Positions 24,318 to 33,267 of a stretch of 64,000 nt of DNA are shown piece after piece (positions within the stretch are counted from its first letter, which is position 1; every line of letters begins with the position of its first letter). The DNA comes from Nisaea denitrificans DSM 18348 (GTDB taxonomy: Bacteria; Pseudomonadota; Alphaproteobacteria; Thalassobaculales; Thalassobaculaceae). Below the pieces are notes generated by a model. The model was given only the letters and a program-made list of their open reading frames with translations. It did no database searches and had not been told where the DNA came from. Made by a program: the position numbers and the translations under genes. The stretch is taken from NCBI RefSeq assembly GCF_000426505.1, contig NZ_AUFM01000021.1, positions 62,001 to 126,000 of the forward strand. Direction: 5' to 3'.

Positions 24318-25901
24318 ATGCGCAAAGCATTCACCGCCCTTGCGGTAGCGGCCGTCGTTGCCGCTTCCGGAGGTCTCGCCGAGGCGAAGACCTTGAAGTG
24401 GGGTTTCCAGACAGACACGACATCTCTCGATCCGCACGCCCACAACGTGACCTTCACCCTCGGTTTCCTCGGAAACATCTATGAGGGTCTGGTCCGTCGT
24501 GACGCGGATCTTAAGTTCGAGCCGGGTCTCGCGACCAAGTGGGAAAACCTTGAGCCGACCCGCTGGCGGTTCCATCTCCGCAAAGGCGTCAAGTTCCACA
24601 ACGGGAACGACTTCAACGCGGACGACGTACTCTTCTCCTATGAGCGGACGAACAACGAGGACGCCAACCTGCGCGGCCGCGTCGTCGGCATCAAGGAAGT
24701 CGTAAAGGTTGACGATTACACGGTCGACTTCATCACGGAGAAGCCGAATCCCATCATTTATTATGAGTGGGATACCTGGTTCATCATGGACAAGGAGTGG
24801 TCCGAAGAGAAGGGCGCCACGACCCCGACCAACACCTCTACGGGTGTCGAGAGCTATGCCGCTCACCACGAAAACGGCACAGGCGCTTTCATGATCACCG
24901 AGCGCCAGACCGACGTGAAGACGGTTCTGGTTCCGTTCAAGGACTGGTGGGACAAGCCGCAGCACAACCTGACCGAGGTCATTATGACCCCGATCGGCCA
25001 GGACGCGACCCGCGTCGCGGCTCTGCTGTCCGGTGAAGTCGACATGGTCTATCCGGTGCCGGTGCAGGACATCAAGCGGGTGAACAGCAACGACGGCACC
25101 AGCGTGCTCGTCGGTCCGGAGCTGCGGACGATCTTCCTGTTCTTCGATATGTTCCGTGACGAGCTGCTCTATTCCAACGTCAAGGGCAAGAACCCGTTCA
25201 AGGACCTCAAGGTCCGTCAGGCGATGTATCACGCGATCGATATCGAGGCGATCAAGAAGAAGATCATGCGCGGTCTCTCCGATCCGTCCGCGATCATGAT
25301 TTCTCCGAAGCTGTTCGATAAGTCCGAAGGCTTCCAGCGTTTGCCGTACGATCGGAACAAAGCCAAGGCTCTGCTGGCCGAGGCCGGTTATCCGGACGGG
25401 TTCGAAACCCGGATGGATTGCCCGAACGATCGCTATGTCAACGACGAGCAGATCTGTCAGGCCATCGTCTCGATGCTTGCCAAGGTCGGCATCAAATCCT
25501 CTCTGGTTGCGCAGCCGAAAGCGAAGTATTTCGCCGCGATCAACCCGAAGGGCGGCAGCGACTACGCGTTCGGCCTGCTCGGCTGGACCCCGGGCAGCTT
25601 CGACTCCTGGAACGTGCTGTTCAATCTTCTGAACACGCCGACACCGGCCGAAGGCCGTGGCCCGTATAACTATTCTGGCTACAGCAATGCACGTGTCGAC
25701 GAGTTGACCGACATGATCGGTGTCGAAACGGACAAGGCAAAGCGCGACGCGATGATCGAGGAAGCTTTCAAGATCTCAACGTCTGAAGTTGCCACGATCC
25801 CGCTTCACCAGCAGGCTCTCGCCTGGGGTAAGCGCGACAACATCGAGCTGAAGCAGCGTGCTGATAACCAGTTCCGCTTCTACTACGTCAACGTGAAGTA
25901 A
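24318..25901 (+). CDS. ABC transporter substrate-binding protein, family 5
   Basis: A 527-aa periplasmic protein. The signal peptide MRKAFTALAVAAVVAASGGL ends near AEA. TDTTSLDPHAHN, NIYEGLVRRDADLKFEPGLA and FHLRKGVKFHNGNDFNADDV are the SBP_bac_5 signature regions seen in dipeptide, oligopeptide, opine and nickel binders. ATG 24318 follows GGGGAG. First gene of a five-gene importer operon; a stem-loop after it probably raises its yield relative to the permeases. The ligand may be a peptide or an amino-acid derivative. Confidence 0.92.
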   Translation: MRKAFTALAVAAVVAASGGLAEAKTLKWGFQTDTTSLDPHAHNVTFTLGFLGNIYEGLVRRDADLKFEPGLATKWENLEPTRWRFHLRKGVKFHNGNDFNADDVLFSYERTNNEDANLRGRVVGIKEVVKVDDYTVDFITEKPNPIIYYEWDTWFIMDKEWSEEKGATTPTNTSTGVESYAAHHENGTGAFMITERQTDVKTVLVPFKDWWDKPQHNLTEVIMTPIGQDATRVAALLSGEVDMVYPVPVQDIKRVNSNDGTSVLVGPELRTIFLFFDMFRDELLYSNVKGKNPFKDLKVRQAMYHAIDIEAIKKKIMRGLSDPSAIMISPKLFDKSEGFQRLPYDRNKAKALLAEAGYPDGFETRMDCPNDRYVNDEQICQAIVSMLAKVGIKSSLVAQPKAKYFAAINPKGGSDYAFGLLGWTPGSFDSWNVLFNLLNTPTPAEGRGPYNYSGYSNARVDELTDMIGVETDKAKRDAMIEEAFKISTSEVATIPLHQQALAWGKRDNIELKQRADNQFRFYYVNVK

Positions 25902-25920
25902 TTCACGGGCGAATGGGTGC

Positions 25921-25950
25921 GGGCCGGTCTTGGGACCGGCCCTTGCCTTT
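25921..25950 (+). terminator. intra-operon stem-loop after the binding-protein gene
   Basis: GGGCCGGTC (25921-25929) and GACCGGCCC (25934-25942) form a perfect 9-bp stem with loop TTGG, followed by TTGCCTTT, in the 88-bp gap before the first permease. Such partial terminators or mRNA stabilisers commonly set binding-protein excess in ABC operons. Confidence 0.7.
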
Positions 25951-25989
25951 CTGAGAGATTTGCTAACCTGCCGGAAAGCGTGACCGTTC

Positions 25990-26976
25990 ATGGCCGCATT
26001 CATTCTTCGTCGGCTGGCCCAGTCCATCATTGTGATGCTCGTGGTCGGCCTCGTTGCCTTTTTCATGTTCCAGTTCCTCGGGGATCCCGTGAACCAGATG
26101 GTCGGGGTCGACACTCCGGTCGCTGAGCGCGAAGCTCTGCGCGAACGGCTCGGCCTGAATGATCCGTTGATCATTCGTTTCGGGAAGTTCGTCGTGAACG
26201 CGGCGCAGCTCGAATTTGGTTTGTCATACCAGCACAAGTCGCCTGTGACAGACCTGCTGCTGGAGCGGATGCCCGCTACCATCGAGCTCAGCATGGTCTC
26301 CGCCGTAATCGCCTTCGCACTGGCGCTTCCGGCGGGTGTCTATACTGGTCTGTACCGGAACCGTTGGAGCAGCAAGGCGATGCTGACCCTGTCGCTGATC
26401 GGGATTTCGGTACCGACCTTCCTGATCGGTATTCTGTTCATCTATCTCTTCGCGGTGGTGCTCGGCTGGCTGCCGTCTTTTGGGCGAGGCGATGTCGTAA
26501 CGCTGCCGGGTGGCTGGACCACCGGCCTGCTGACGGCCAGCGGCCTCAAGGCGATCATCCTGCCGGCCCTGACGCTCGGCCTGTTCACCCTGACCCTGAT
26601 CATGCGCCTGATACGGGCCGAGATGCTGGAAGTGCTGCGTACCGACTACATCAAGTTCGCACGCGCCAGGGGGCTGACCAACCGGGCTGTCAATTTCGGC
26701 CATGCCCTGAAAAACACGCTGGTGCCGGTGATTACCGTGACCGGCCTGCTGCTCGGCAACCTGATCGCCTTCGCGATCATCACCGAGAGCGTGTTCCAGT
26801 GGCCGGGGATGGGACGTCTGTTCCTGCAGTCGATCCAGGAAGTGGATCTGCCCGTCATGTCCGCCTACCTGGTGATGATTTCGTTCCTCTTCGTCGTTCT
26901 GAACCTGGTCGTCGATATTCTCTATTACGTCGTGGATCCGCGCTTGCGCGTCGAAGGCCACGGCAGCGGACACTGA
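25990..26976 (+). CDS. ABC transporter permease, DppB/OppB type
   Basis: A 328-aa inner-membrane permease with six expected helices, starting MAAFILRRLAQSIIVMLVVG, typical of DppB. RLIRAEMLEVLRTDYIKFAR and ARGLTNRAVNFGHALKNTLV contain the EAA loop that contacts the ATPases. It pairs with the DppC-type permease 10 bp downstream. Confidence 0.93.
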   Translation: MAAFILRRLAQSIIVMLVVGLVAFFMFQFLGDPVNQMVGVDTPVAEREALRERLGLNDPLIIRFGKFVVNAAQLEFGLSYQHKSPVTDLLLERMPATIELSMVSAVIAFALALPAGVYTGLYRNRWSSKAMLTLSLIGISVPTFLIGILFIYLFAVVLGWLPSFGRGDVVTLPGGWTTGLLTASGLKAIILPALTLGLFTLTLIMRLIRAEMLEVLRTDYIKFARARGLTNRAVNFGHALKNTLVPVITVTGLLLGNLIAFAIITESVFQWPGMGRLFLQSIQEVDLPVMSAYLVMISFLFVVLNLVVDILYYVVDPRLRVEGHGSGH

Positions 26977-26986
26977 GGGCCGGCAG

Positions 26987-27937
26987 ATGACTGATACAAC
27001 CTCACCCAAACTCGCCTCGGCGAAGCCAAGTCTGCTCTACCGGATCTGGGATCACGAGCTCTGCTACAGCTTCCGGAATTCTCCTCTTACCGTGGCGGCG
27101 GCGGTGGTCACACTGCTGCTGATCCTGTCGGCCGTATTCGCCGGGTTCATAGCGCCGCACAATCCCTTCGATCTGGCCTCCATCGACCTGATGGATTCAG
27201 AGTTGCCACCGGCCTGGACCGAAGATGGCGAAGCCCGGTTCCTTCTCGGAACGGACAATCTCGGCCGCGATATCTACTCGACTATCCTGTACGGCATGCG
27301 GATCTCGCTGCTGGTCGGTTTCGCCAGTGTCGTGCTGTCGGCGGTCATCGGGATTTCGGCTGGTCTCGTTGCCGGCTATATCGGCGGCAAGGTCGATGCC
27401 GTCATCATGCGGATCGCGGATATCCAGCTTTCCTTCCCGACCATCCTGATCGCCCTGCTGATCGACGGCATCATGCGTGGCATTCTGGACCGGGAACAGC
27501 ATGATGCGATGATCATTCCGGTGCTGGTGCTCTCCATCGGCATTTCCAACTGGGTGCAGTATGCCCGTACGGTGCGCGGCTCGACCCTGGTCGAGCGGAA
27601 CAAGGAATATGTTCAGGCGGCGCGGATTATCGGCCTGCATCCGATCCTGATCATGATCAGGCACGTGCTGCCGAACGTGATGGGTCCGGTGCTGGTTATT
27701 GCAACGCTGGGGCTTGCCTTCGCCATCCTGACGGAAGCGACCCTGTCCTTCCTCGGCGTCGGCATGCCGCCGACCGAGCCGTCGCTTGGCACCCTGATCC
27801 AGATCGGTAACGATTTCCTGTTCTCTGGCCTCTGGTGGATCTCGATCTTCCCGGGAATGACGCTGGCGGTCCTCGTGCTCGCCGTCAATCTCCTCGGGGA
27901 TTGGCTCCGTGACGCCCTCAACCCGAAGCTGCGCTGA
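26987..27937 (+). CDS. ABC transporter permease, DppC/OppC type
   Basis: A 316-aa inner-membrane permease. FLLGTDNLGRDIYSTILYGM is the DppC hallmark; YVQAARIIGLHPILIMIRHV is the EAA loop; LTEATLSFLGVGMPPTEPS closes the family pattern. Its stop overlaps the next start (TGATG at 27935-27939), so translation is coupled to the first ATPase. Confidence 0.93.
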   Translation: MTDTTSPKLASAKPSLLYRIWDHELCYSFRNSPLTVAAAVVTLLLILSAVFAGFIAPHNPFDLASIDLMDSELPPAWTEDGEARFLLGTDNLGRDIYSTILYGMRISLLVGFASVVLSAVIGISAGLVAGYIGGKVDAVIMRIADIQLSFPTILIALLIDGIMRGILDREQHDAMIIPVLVLSIGISNWVQYARTVRGSTLVERNKEYVQAARIIGLHPILIMIRHVLPNVMGPVLVIATLGLAFAILTEATLSFLGVGMPPTEPSLGTLIQIGNDFLFSGLWWISIFPGMTLAVLVLAVNLLGDWLRDALNPKLR

Positions 27938-28917
27938 TGTCGAAACATCTTCTTGAAGTCAAAAACCTCCGTATCGAGTTTCCGACGCGGAGGGGCTTGC
28001 TGACGGCCATCGACGATGTGTCTTTCCATATCGACGAAGGCGAAGTGCTCGGCGTGGTCGGGGAATCCGGCGCCGGTAAATCCCTCACGGGAGCGGCCAT
28101 CATCGGCCTGCTGGAGCCGCCAGGGCGCGTCGCCGGTGGCGAGATCATCATGAACGGTCGCCGGATCGACAACCTCGGATACGAGGAAATGCGGAAGATC
28201 CGCGGCCGGGAGATCGGCGCGATCTTCCAGGATCCACTGACCAGTCTCAACCCGCTCTATACTGTTGGCCGCCAGCTTACCGAGACGATCATGACCCATA
28301 CGGACATGACGCCGACGAAAGCCCGGGAACGTGCCATCGAATTGCTGACGGAGGTCGGCATCCCGGCACCGGAGAAGCGGGTCGATCAGTATCCGCACCA
28401 GTTCTCCGGCGGTATGCGCCAGCGCGTCGTCATCGCGCTCGCCCTGTGCGTCAATCCGAAGCTGGTGGTGGCGGATGAGCCGACAACGGCGCTCGACGTC
28501 TCGATCCAGGCGCAGATCATCGCGCTCTTGAAGAAGCTGTGCCGGGATCATGGCACAGCGGTCATGCTGGTGACCCACGATATGGGCGTTATCGCCGAAA
28601 CCGCCGACCGCGTGGCCGTCATGTATGCCGGCCGCATCGCCGAGGTCGGTCCTGTTCGTCAGGTTGTGAAGCAGGCCAAGCATCCCTATACCGAAGGTCT
28701 GATGGGCTCGATTCCGATGATCGGCCATACTGGTGAAAAACTGCAGCAGATCGAAGGCTCCATGCCGCGTCTGACTAACATTCCGACCGGCTGTGCTTTC
28801 AATCCGCGTTGCCCGAAGGCGTTCGATCGCTGCTTCAAGGAGCGGCCGAACACGATTGATGTGGACGGAACCGAGGTGGCTTGCTGGCTCTATGACAAGG
28901 AGGCGGCCCATGTCTGA
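27937..28917 (+). CDS. ABC transporter ATP-binding protein, DppD/OppD type
   Basis: A 326-aa ATPase. Walker [12 protein letters not shown], signature [12 protein letters not shown], Walker [13 protein letters not shown], and the switch His in VTHDMG are all present. The C-terminal oligo_HPY segment ([15 protein letters not shown]) carries the Cys-containing motif known to bind an Fe-S cluster in some DppD proteins. It overlaps the DppF-type gene start by 8 bp. Confidence 0.94.
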   Translation: MSKHLLEVKNLRIEFPTRRGLLTAIDDVSFHIDEGEVLGVVGESGAGKSLTGAAIIGLLEPPGRVAGGEIIMNGRRIDNLGYEEMRKIRGREIGAIFQDPLTSLNPLYTVGRQLTETIMTHTDMTPTKARERAIELLTEVGIPAPEKRVDQYPHQFSGGMRQRVVIALALCVNPKLVVADEPTTALDVSIQAQIIALLKKLCRDHGTAVMLVTHDMGVIAETADRVAVMYAGRIAEVGPVRQVVKQAKHPYTEGLMGSIPMIGHTGEKLQQIEGSMPRLTNIPTGCAFNPRCPKAFDRCFKERPNTIDVDGTEVACWLYDKEAAHV

Positions 28918-30016
28918 TGCGATGACGTCTGATAAGATGGTCGCCAGGGAAAAGGCCGAGGCGAAGGTGCCTTTCGAAACGATCCTCGAGGTGAAGGGCC
29001 TGAAGCGTTACTTCGACGTTTCAGCTCCATGGCTGAACCGTGTCCTCGAAGGGGCACCGAAGCAGATCCTGAAGGCCGTGGATGGCATTGATTTCGCTAT
29101 CAAACCGGGTGAGACCTTCAGCCTTGTCGGAGAATCCGGCTGCGGCAAGTCCACGGTGGCGAAACTGATCGTTGGCCTGCATGGGCCGAGCAGCGGTTCC
29201 ATCGAGTTCGAGGGCATGGATATCGCAGGTCGCTCCCGCAAGGAGATGGCGCCGATCCGCCGCCGCCTGCAGATGATTTTCCAAGATCCCTATGCCAGCC
29301 TCAATCCGCGCTGGAAAGTCAGGGATATCATTGCCGAGCCGATCCGCGCTTTCGATCTGGCGGACAGTCCGGACGAGGTGCTGGAGCGGGTCGGGCGGTT
29401 GTTGACACAGGTCGGCCTGGCGCCGGCGGATGGTGACAAATATCCGCATGAGTTCTCCGGCGGTCAGCGCCAGAGACTCTCCATCGCACGCGCCCTCGCG
29501 AGCGAGCCGGATTTCCTGGTCTGCGACGAGCCGACCTCGGCGCTCGATGTCTCGGTGCAGGCCCAGATCCTGAACCTGATGCGGGATCTGCAGAAGGAAC
29601 TGGGGCTGACCTATCTGTTCATCAGCCACAACCTCGCGGTGGTCTGTCACGTCTCCGACCGCGTCGGCGTCATGTATCTGGGCCGTCTGGCTGAGGTGGC
29701 GCCGACTGACCTCCTGTTCAGCAAACCACGCCATCCCTATACGCGGTTGCTGCTGGATACGATTCCGGATCTGGAAATGTCCGGCCGTGAGCGGATGCCG
29801 GTGGCTGGTGAAGTCCCGAACCCGATCAATCCGCCGGACGGTTGCGCCTTTCATCCGCGTTGCCCCTTCGCGAATGATCGTTGCAGGAGCGAACGCCCGG
29901 ATCCTAGGCCGACCGGAGACGGTGCACTCGTCGCCTGTCATGGCATCGAGGAAGGCCGCATTCCGGACGCACCGATCATCAGCAAGCCGGCTGTGCCGGA
30001 AGGGCTGAGCGCCTAG
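28910..30016 (+). CDS. ABC transporter ATP-binding protein, DppF/OppF type
   Basis: A 368-aa ATPase, the partner of the DppD-type subunit. Walker A GESGCGKSTVAK, signature FSGGQRQRLSIA, Walker B FLVCDEPTSALD, and switch ISHNLA. GCAFHPRCPFANDRC is the oligo_HPY Cys motif. The N-terminal extension of about 25 residues ([18 protein letters not shown]) is slightly longer than usual. ATG 28910 follows AAGGAGG. Last gene of the operon. Confidence 0.94.
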   Translation: MSDAMTSDKMVAREKAEAKVPFETILEVKGLKRYFDVSAPWLNRVLEGAPKQILKAVDGIDFAIKPGETFSLVGESGCGKSTVAKLIVGLHGPSSGSIEFEGMDIAGRSRKEMAPIRRRLQMIFQDPYASLNPRWKVRDIIAEPIRAFDLADSPDEVLERVGRLLTQVGLAPADGDKYPHEFSGGQRQRLSIARALASEPDFLVCDEPTSALDVSVQAQILNLMRDLQKELGLTYLFISHNLAVVCHVSDRVGVMYLGRLAEVAPTDLLFSKPRHPYTRLLLDTIPDLEMSGRERMPVAGEVPNPINPPDGCAFHPRCPFANDRCRSERPDPRPTGDGALVACHGIEEGRIPDAPIISKPAVPEGLSA

Positions 30017-30343
30017 AGCTCGGCTATACGTCCGGTGCAGAATTCTGACACCAACAAGAGAGGCCCGGGGCTCGGACATTCAGTACGTGCCTCGGGTCTC
30101 TGCTTTACCGGTGGGTTCTAAAGAACAGTGGGCCTGTTGCTGTTCTGCCTGGGCATGGAAATCATCCCGGTGGCGCGTTCCGTTATGCCTGGTCCCATCC
30201 TGTCCGCTGTCGACGGAGAAGAGTATCTTTACGGGTTCTCCTAATGCCTTGGTGGCAGGTACGGGCCCAGACACAGAACCGCCGCCCCGCATTGCGAGGC
30301 GGCGGCCTGAGAATGGAATGGTATGTAGCTTCCTGCCGAAGGC
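30017..30343. other. intergenic region with GC hairpins
   Basis: 327 bp without a supportable gene. It contains ATPase-operon trailer sequence with an imperfect GC-rich dyad (about 30059-30102) and CCGCCGCC/GGCGGCGG arms at 30279-30286 and 30298-30305. The latter may end the collar-protein transcript coming from the right, although no T run follows. Confidence 0.5.
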
Positions 30344-31048
30344 TTATGGGCGTGGCGGATACAAGCCTACAGTCGCGATGCAGTGCGTGAGCGCCGTCAC
30401 TGGGCCCTCGACCGAGAAAGCCGCGCCATTCCCGGCATTCCCAACCACTACTGTTCCGCCACCAGTAGCCGTTACTCCGGCAAGCTCCACGAGTTCGGCA
30501 CCAAGTCCGCCTGCTCCGAACATGGTGCTACCCCCGCCACCTGAGATGTAATTTCCGGCGGCTGGGGTTTCCGTTACTGCTCCTGATGTGTAGGCCTCAA
30601 AAGTGACCGTCACATCACTGCCTCCGCCCCCACTGGGAGTAAATGCTGCGCTGTGATTATGCGTTGGCAGTTGGTTCGGACCTAAAGCCTGAATTTCCTG
30701 TCCGCGTGATTGTCCTAATTGGATCGTTGTCAACCCGGGCCCTGCTCCTGTGCCCATCGGTGATCGTCCGCGCATGTCCGGTAATGCAAAAGTTGCGCTG
30801 CAGTTTCCGCCCCACTTGCATCCCAGTAGCGAGAATAATGCCTCGTTGCCCGCGACCGCCTGAATCTGACCAGCCAATGGCAAATAGCCTTGAGGACAGA
30901 AATTGGCGGCGGTGGCGCAGACCGACCCAAGATATGGCTCTGGCACGCAGGTAGCGATTGCTTCGACTGATGGAAGCATCACAAGGGCCCCGACCCCGAA
31001 AATCGTTTTCAGGCGAGTTAGTTTTTTACTCATTCGAATACGAAGCAT
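30344..31048 (-). CDS. secreted phage tail-collar domain protein
   Basis: A 234-aa protein. After a basic start (MLRIRMSKKLTRLK) comes a signal peptide core with likely cleavage near AIA at about residue 33. The tail-collar (PF07484, microcystin-dependent-protein) domain follows: FCPQGYLPLAGQIQAVAGNE, FSLLGCKWGG, TFALPDMRGRSPMG, then GPNQLPTHNHSAAF. The C-terminal half is Gly-rich. ATG 31048 has GGAGAGG just upstream. No phage structural genes are nearby, so it is an isolated exported collar-domain protein. Function is unknown. The upstream region 31049-31160 is A+T-rich. Confidence 0.8.
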   Translation of the reverse strand: MLRIRMSKKLTRLKTIFGVGALVMLPSVEAIATCVPEPYLGSVCATAANFCPQGYLPLAGQIQAVAGNEALFSLLGCKWGGNCSATFALPDMRGRSPMGTGAGPGLTTIQLGQSRGQEIQALGPNQLPTHNHSAAFTPSGGGGSDVTVTFEAYTSGAVTETPAAGNYISGGGGSTMFGAGGLGAELVELAGVTATGGGTVVVGNAGNGAAFSVEGPVTALTHCIATVGLYPPRP

Positions 31049-31204
31049 TTTCCTCTCCATTTGTTGGATGCGGTGAAGGCAAGATGGAGAGAGTATTATG
31101 TTATTCACGATTGGGTATAGAAAAATACAACCTAAAGAGGTAAATGTAAAAAATTACGGCCTTAAAAGGAGGTTTTACGGATGCGGATTGCCTCTGATTC
31201 CATC

Positions 31205-31249
31205 GGTGATGAGCGACGCCGGCCAGTAAAGCCGGGGCCGCTCATCACC
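31205..31249. terminator. terminator hairpin downstream of prpE
   Basis: GGTGATGAGCG pairs with CGCTCATCACC over 11 bp, with an inner CCGGC/GCCGG stem, and TTTT follows on the plus strand. It lies 8 bp beyond the prpE stop and ends that minus-strand transcript, possibly in both directions. Confidence 0.7.
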
Positions 31250-31256
31250 TTTTCAG

Positions 31257-33149
31257 CTACTTCGCGTAGCCGATATCTTCCAGTGCTTCCTTGATTTCCG
31301 GCAGGATCGACGCATCGTCGATGGTGGCCGGCATCGGGTAGTCCTGGCCGTCGGCGATTTTTTGCATGGTGCCGCGCAGGATCTTGCCGGAGCGGGTTTT
31401 CGGTAGGCGATGGACAATCGTGGCCTGCTTGAAGGCGGCCACCGGCCCGATCCGGTCGCGCACCATCTGCACCAGTTCTTTCAGGATCTGCTCGTCCGGC
31501 GTGTTCACGCCATCCTTCAGCACCACGAAGCCGAGCGGGACCTGACCCTTGAGCTGGTCGGCGACGCCGATGACAGCGCATTCGGCGACGGCCGGATGCG
31601 CCGCCAGCACCTCTTCCATGCCGCCGGTGGAGAGCCGGTGTCCCGCGACGTTGATGATGTCGTCTGTCCGGCTCATCACGTAGAGATAGCCGTCCTCGTC
31701 CATGTAGCCCGCGTCTCCGGTCTTGTAGTAGCCGGGATAGTCGGCGAGATAGCTTTCGACGAAGCGGTCGTCATTCTGCCAGAGAGTCGGCAGGGAGCCG
31801 GGCGGCATGGGCAGCTTGATGGAAATGGCGCCGATATCGCCGCGCTTCATTTCCTTGTTCGCCTCATCGAGGATTTGAACGTTCCAGCCGGGTACCGCCC
31901 GTGTGGGCGAGCCCGCCTTGACCGGAAGTTCCTCGATGCCGAGGCAGTTGGAGGCGATCGGCCAGCCTGTTTCGGTCTGCCACCAGTGATCCACCACGGG
32001 AACCTTCAGCTTCTCCTCGCACCAGTGCAGCGTGTCCGGATCGCACCGTTCGCCTGCCAGGAACTGGGCCTTATAGTGGCTGAGGTCATACTGCGCGAGC
32101 AGCTTGCCGTCCGGGTCTTCCTTCTTGATCGCGCGGATCGCGGTCGGTGCCGTGAACATCGTGCTCACCTTGTGCTCCGAGATGACCCGCCAGAAGGCGC
32201 CCGCATCCGGCGTGCCAACCGGTTTTCCCTCGTAAAGCATGGTGGTGCAGCCATGGAATAGCGGCGCGTAGACGATATAGGAATGGCCGACCACCCAGCC
32301 GACGTCCGACGCGGCCCAGAAGACTTCGCCCGGATCGACCCCGTAGATATTCTTCATCGACCACTTGAGGGCGACGAGATGCCCGCCTGTGTCGCGCACC
32401 ACTCCCTTCGGTACACCGGTGGTTCCGGAAGTGTAGAGAATATAGGCGGGGTCGGTCGCAAGCACTTCGGCGCAGGGCGCTGGCTCCACGCCGTCATGGG
32501 CGGCGTTCCACTCAATGTCGCGTCCGGGCGTCAGTGTGGCCTCCGCCATGGGACGCTGATGGACAATGCAATGATCCGGCTTGTGGGTCGCCATCTCGAT
32601 GGCGCCGTCGAGCAGCGGCATGTAGGCGACGGTGCGGCCGGGCTCGATGCCGCAGGAGGCGCTGACGATCAGCTTCGGTTTGCAGTCGTCGATCCGCTTG
32701 GCCAGTTCATTCGAGGCGAAGCCGCCGAAGACGACGGAGTGCACTGCGCCGATCCGTGTCGCGGCCAGCATGGCAATCACGGCTTCAGGGATCATCGGCA
32801 TGTAGATGATCACCCGGTCGCCATAGCCGAGCCCGTATTTCGAGAGCACGCCGGCAAAGGCGGCAACCTTGTCGGTCAACTCGCTGTAGGTGAAGGTCTG
32901 TTTGGTGTTGGTGACGGGGCTGTCATAGATCAGGGCCGCCTGTTCGCCGCGGCCTTCTTCGACATGCCGGTCAAGCGCGTTGTAGCAGGTGTTCGTCGTG
33001 CCGCCGGCATACCAGCGATAGAATGGCGGATTGGTGTCGTCGAGGACCTTGTCCCAGCGCTTGAACCAGAAAATGTCTTCGGCCGCCGCGCCCCAGAATG
33101 CTTCCGGGTCGTCGAGAGAATGCCGATAGACGGCGTCGAACTGGCCCAT
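31257..33149 (-). CDS. prpE: propionyl-CoA synthetase (AMP-forming acyl-CoA ligase)
   Basis: A 630-aa acetyl/propionyl-CoA synthetase family protein. The P-loop YILYTSGTTGVPKGVV, the A8 region YYKTGDAGYMDEDGYL and DDIINVAGHRLSTGGMEE, and the terminal Lys in PKTRSGKILRGTM (the lysine acetylated in regulation) are visible. RLSTGGMEE and the length favour PrpE over Acs. It activates propionate (or acetate) with ATP and CoA. GGGAGG precedes ATG 33149. It is monocistronic, with no prp catabolic genes adjacent. Confidence 0.9.
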   Translation of the reverse strand: MGQFDAVYRHSLDDPEAFWGAAAEDIFWFKRWDKVLDDTNPPFYRWYAGGTTNTCYNALDRHVEEGRGEQAALIYDSPVTNTKQTFTYSELTDKVAAFAGVLSKYGLGYGDRVIIYMPMIPEAVIAMLAATRIGAVHSVVFGGFASNELAKRIDDCKPKLIVSASCGIEPGRTVAYMPLLDGAIEMATHKPDHCIVHQRPMAEATLTPGRDIEWNAAHDGVEPAPCAEVLATDPAYILYTSGTTGVPKGVVRDTGGHLVALKWSMKNIYGVDPGEVFWAASDVGWVVGHSYIVYAPLFHGCTTMLYEGKPVGTPDAGAFWRVISEHKVSTMFTAPTAIRAIKKEDPDGKLLAQYDLSHYKAQFLAGERCDPDTLHWCEEKLKVPVVDHWWQTETGWPIASNCLGIEELPVKAGSPTRAVPGWNVQILDEANKEMKRGDIGAISIKLPMPPGSLPTLWQNDDRFVESYLADYPGYYKTGDAGYMDEDGYLYVMSRTDDIINVAGHRLSTGGMEEVLAAHPAVAECAVIGVADQLKGQVPLGFVVLKDGVNTPDEQILKELVQMVRDRIGPVAAFKQATIVHRLPKTRSGKILRGTMQKIADGQDYPMPATIDDASILPEIKEALEDIGYAK

Positions 33150-33267
33150 ATTCCGAGCCTCCCTGATAACGTTTTTTATAGTGTTTCTCTGACCGCATGG
33201 TCGATGGCCATGCCGCGCAAATCAAGCCCCAGATTGCCGCAGCTTCGGGCGCTTCGGGAAGTTGGCA

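Noticed and set aside
30087-30551. 154-codon plus-strand frame across the collar gene 3' end
   Set aside because: Half of it is antisense to the collar domain and the rest has no signal or family similarity.
30344-31048. Prophage remnant, suggested by the tail-collar domain
   Set aside because: No other phage, integrase or att-like sequence is near, and the protein has a signal peptide.
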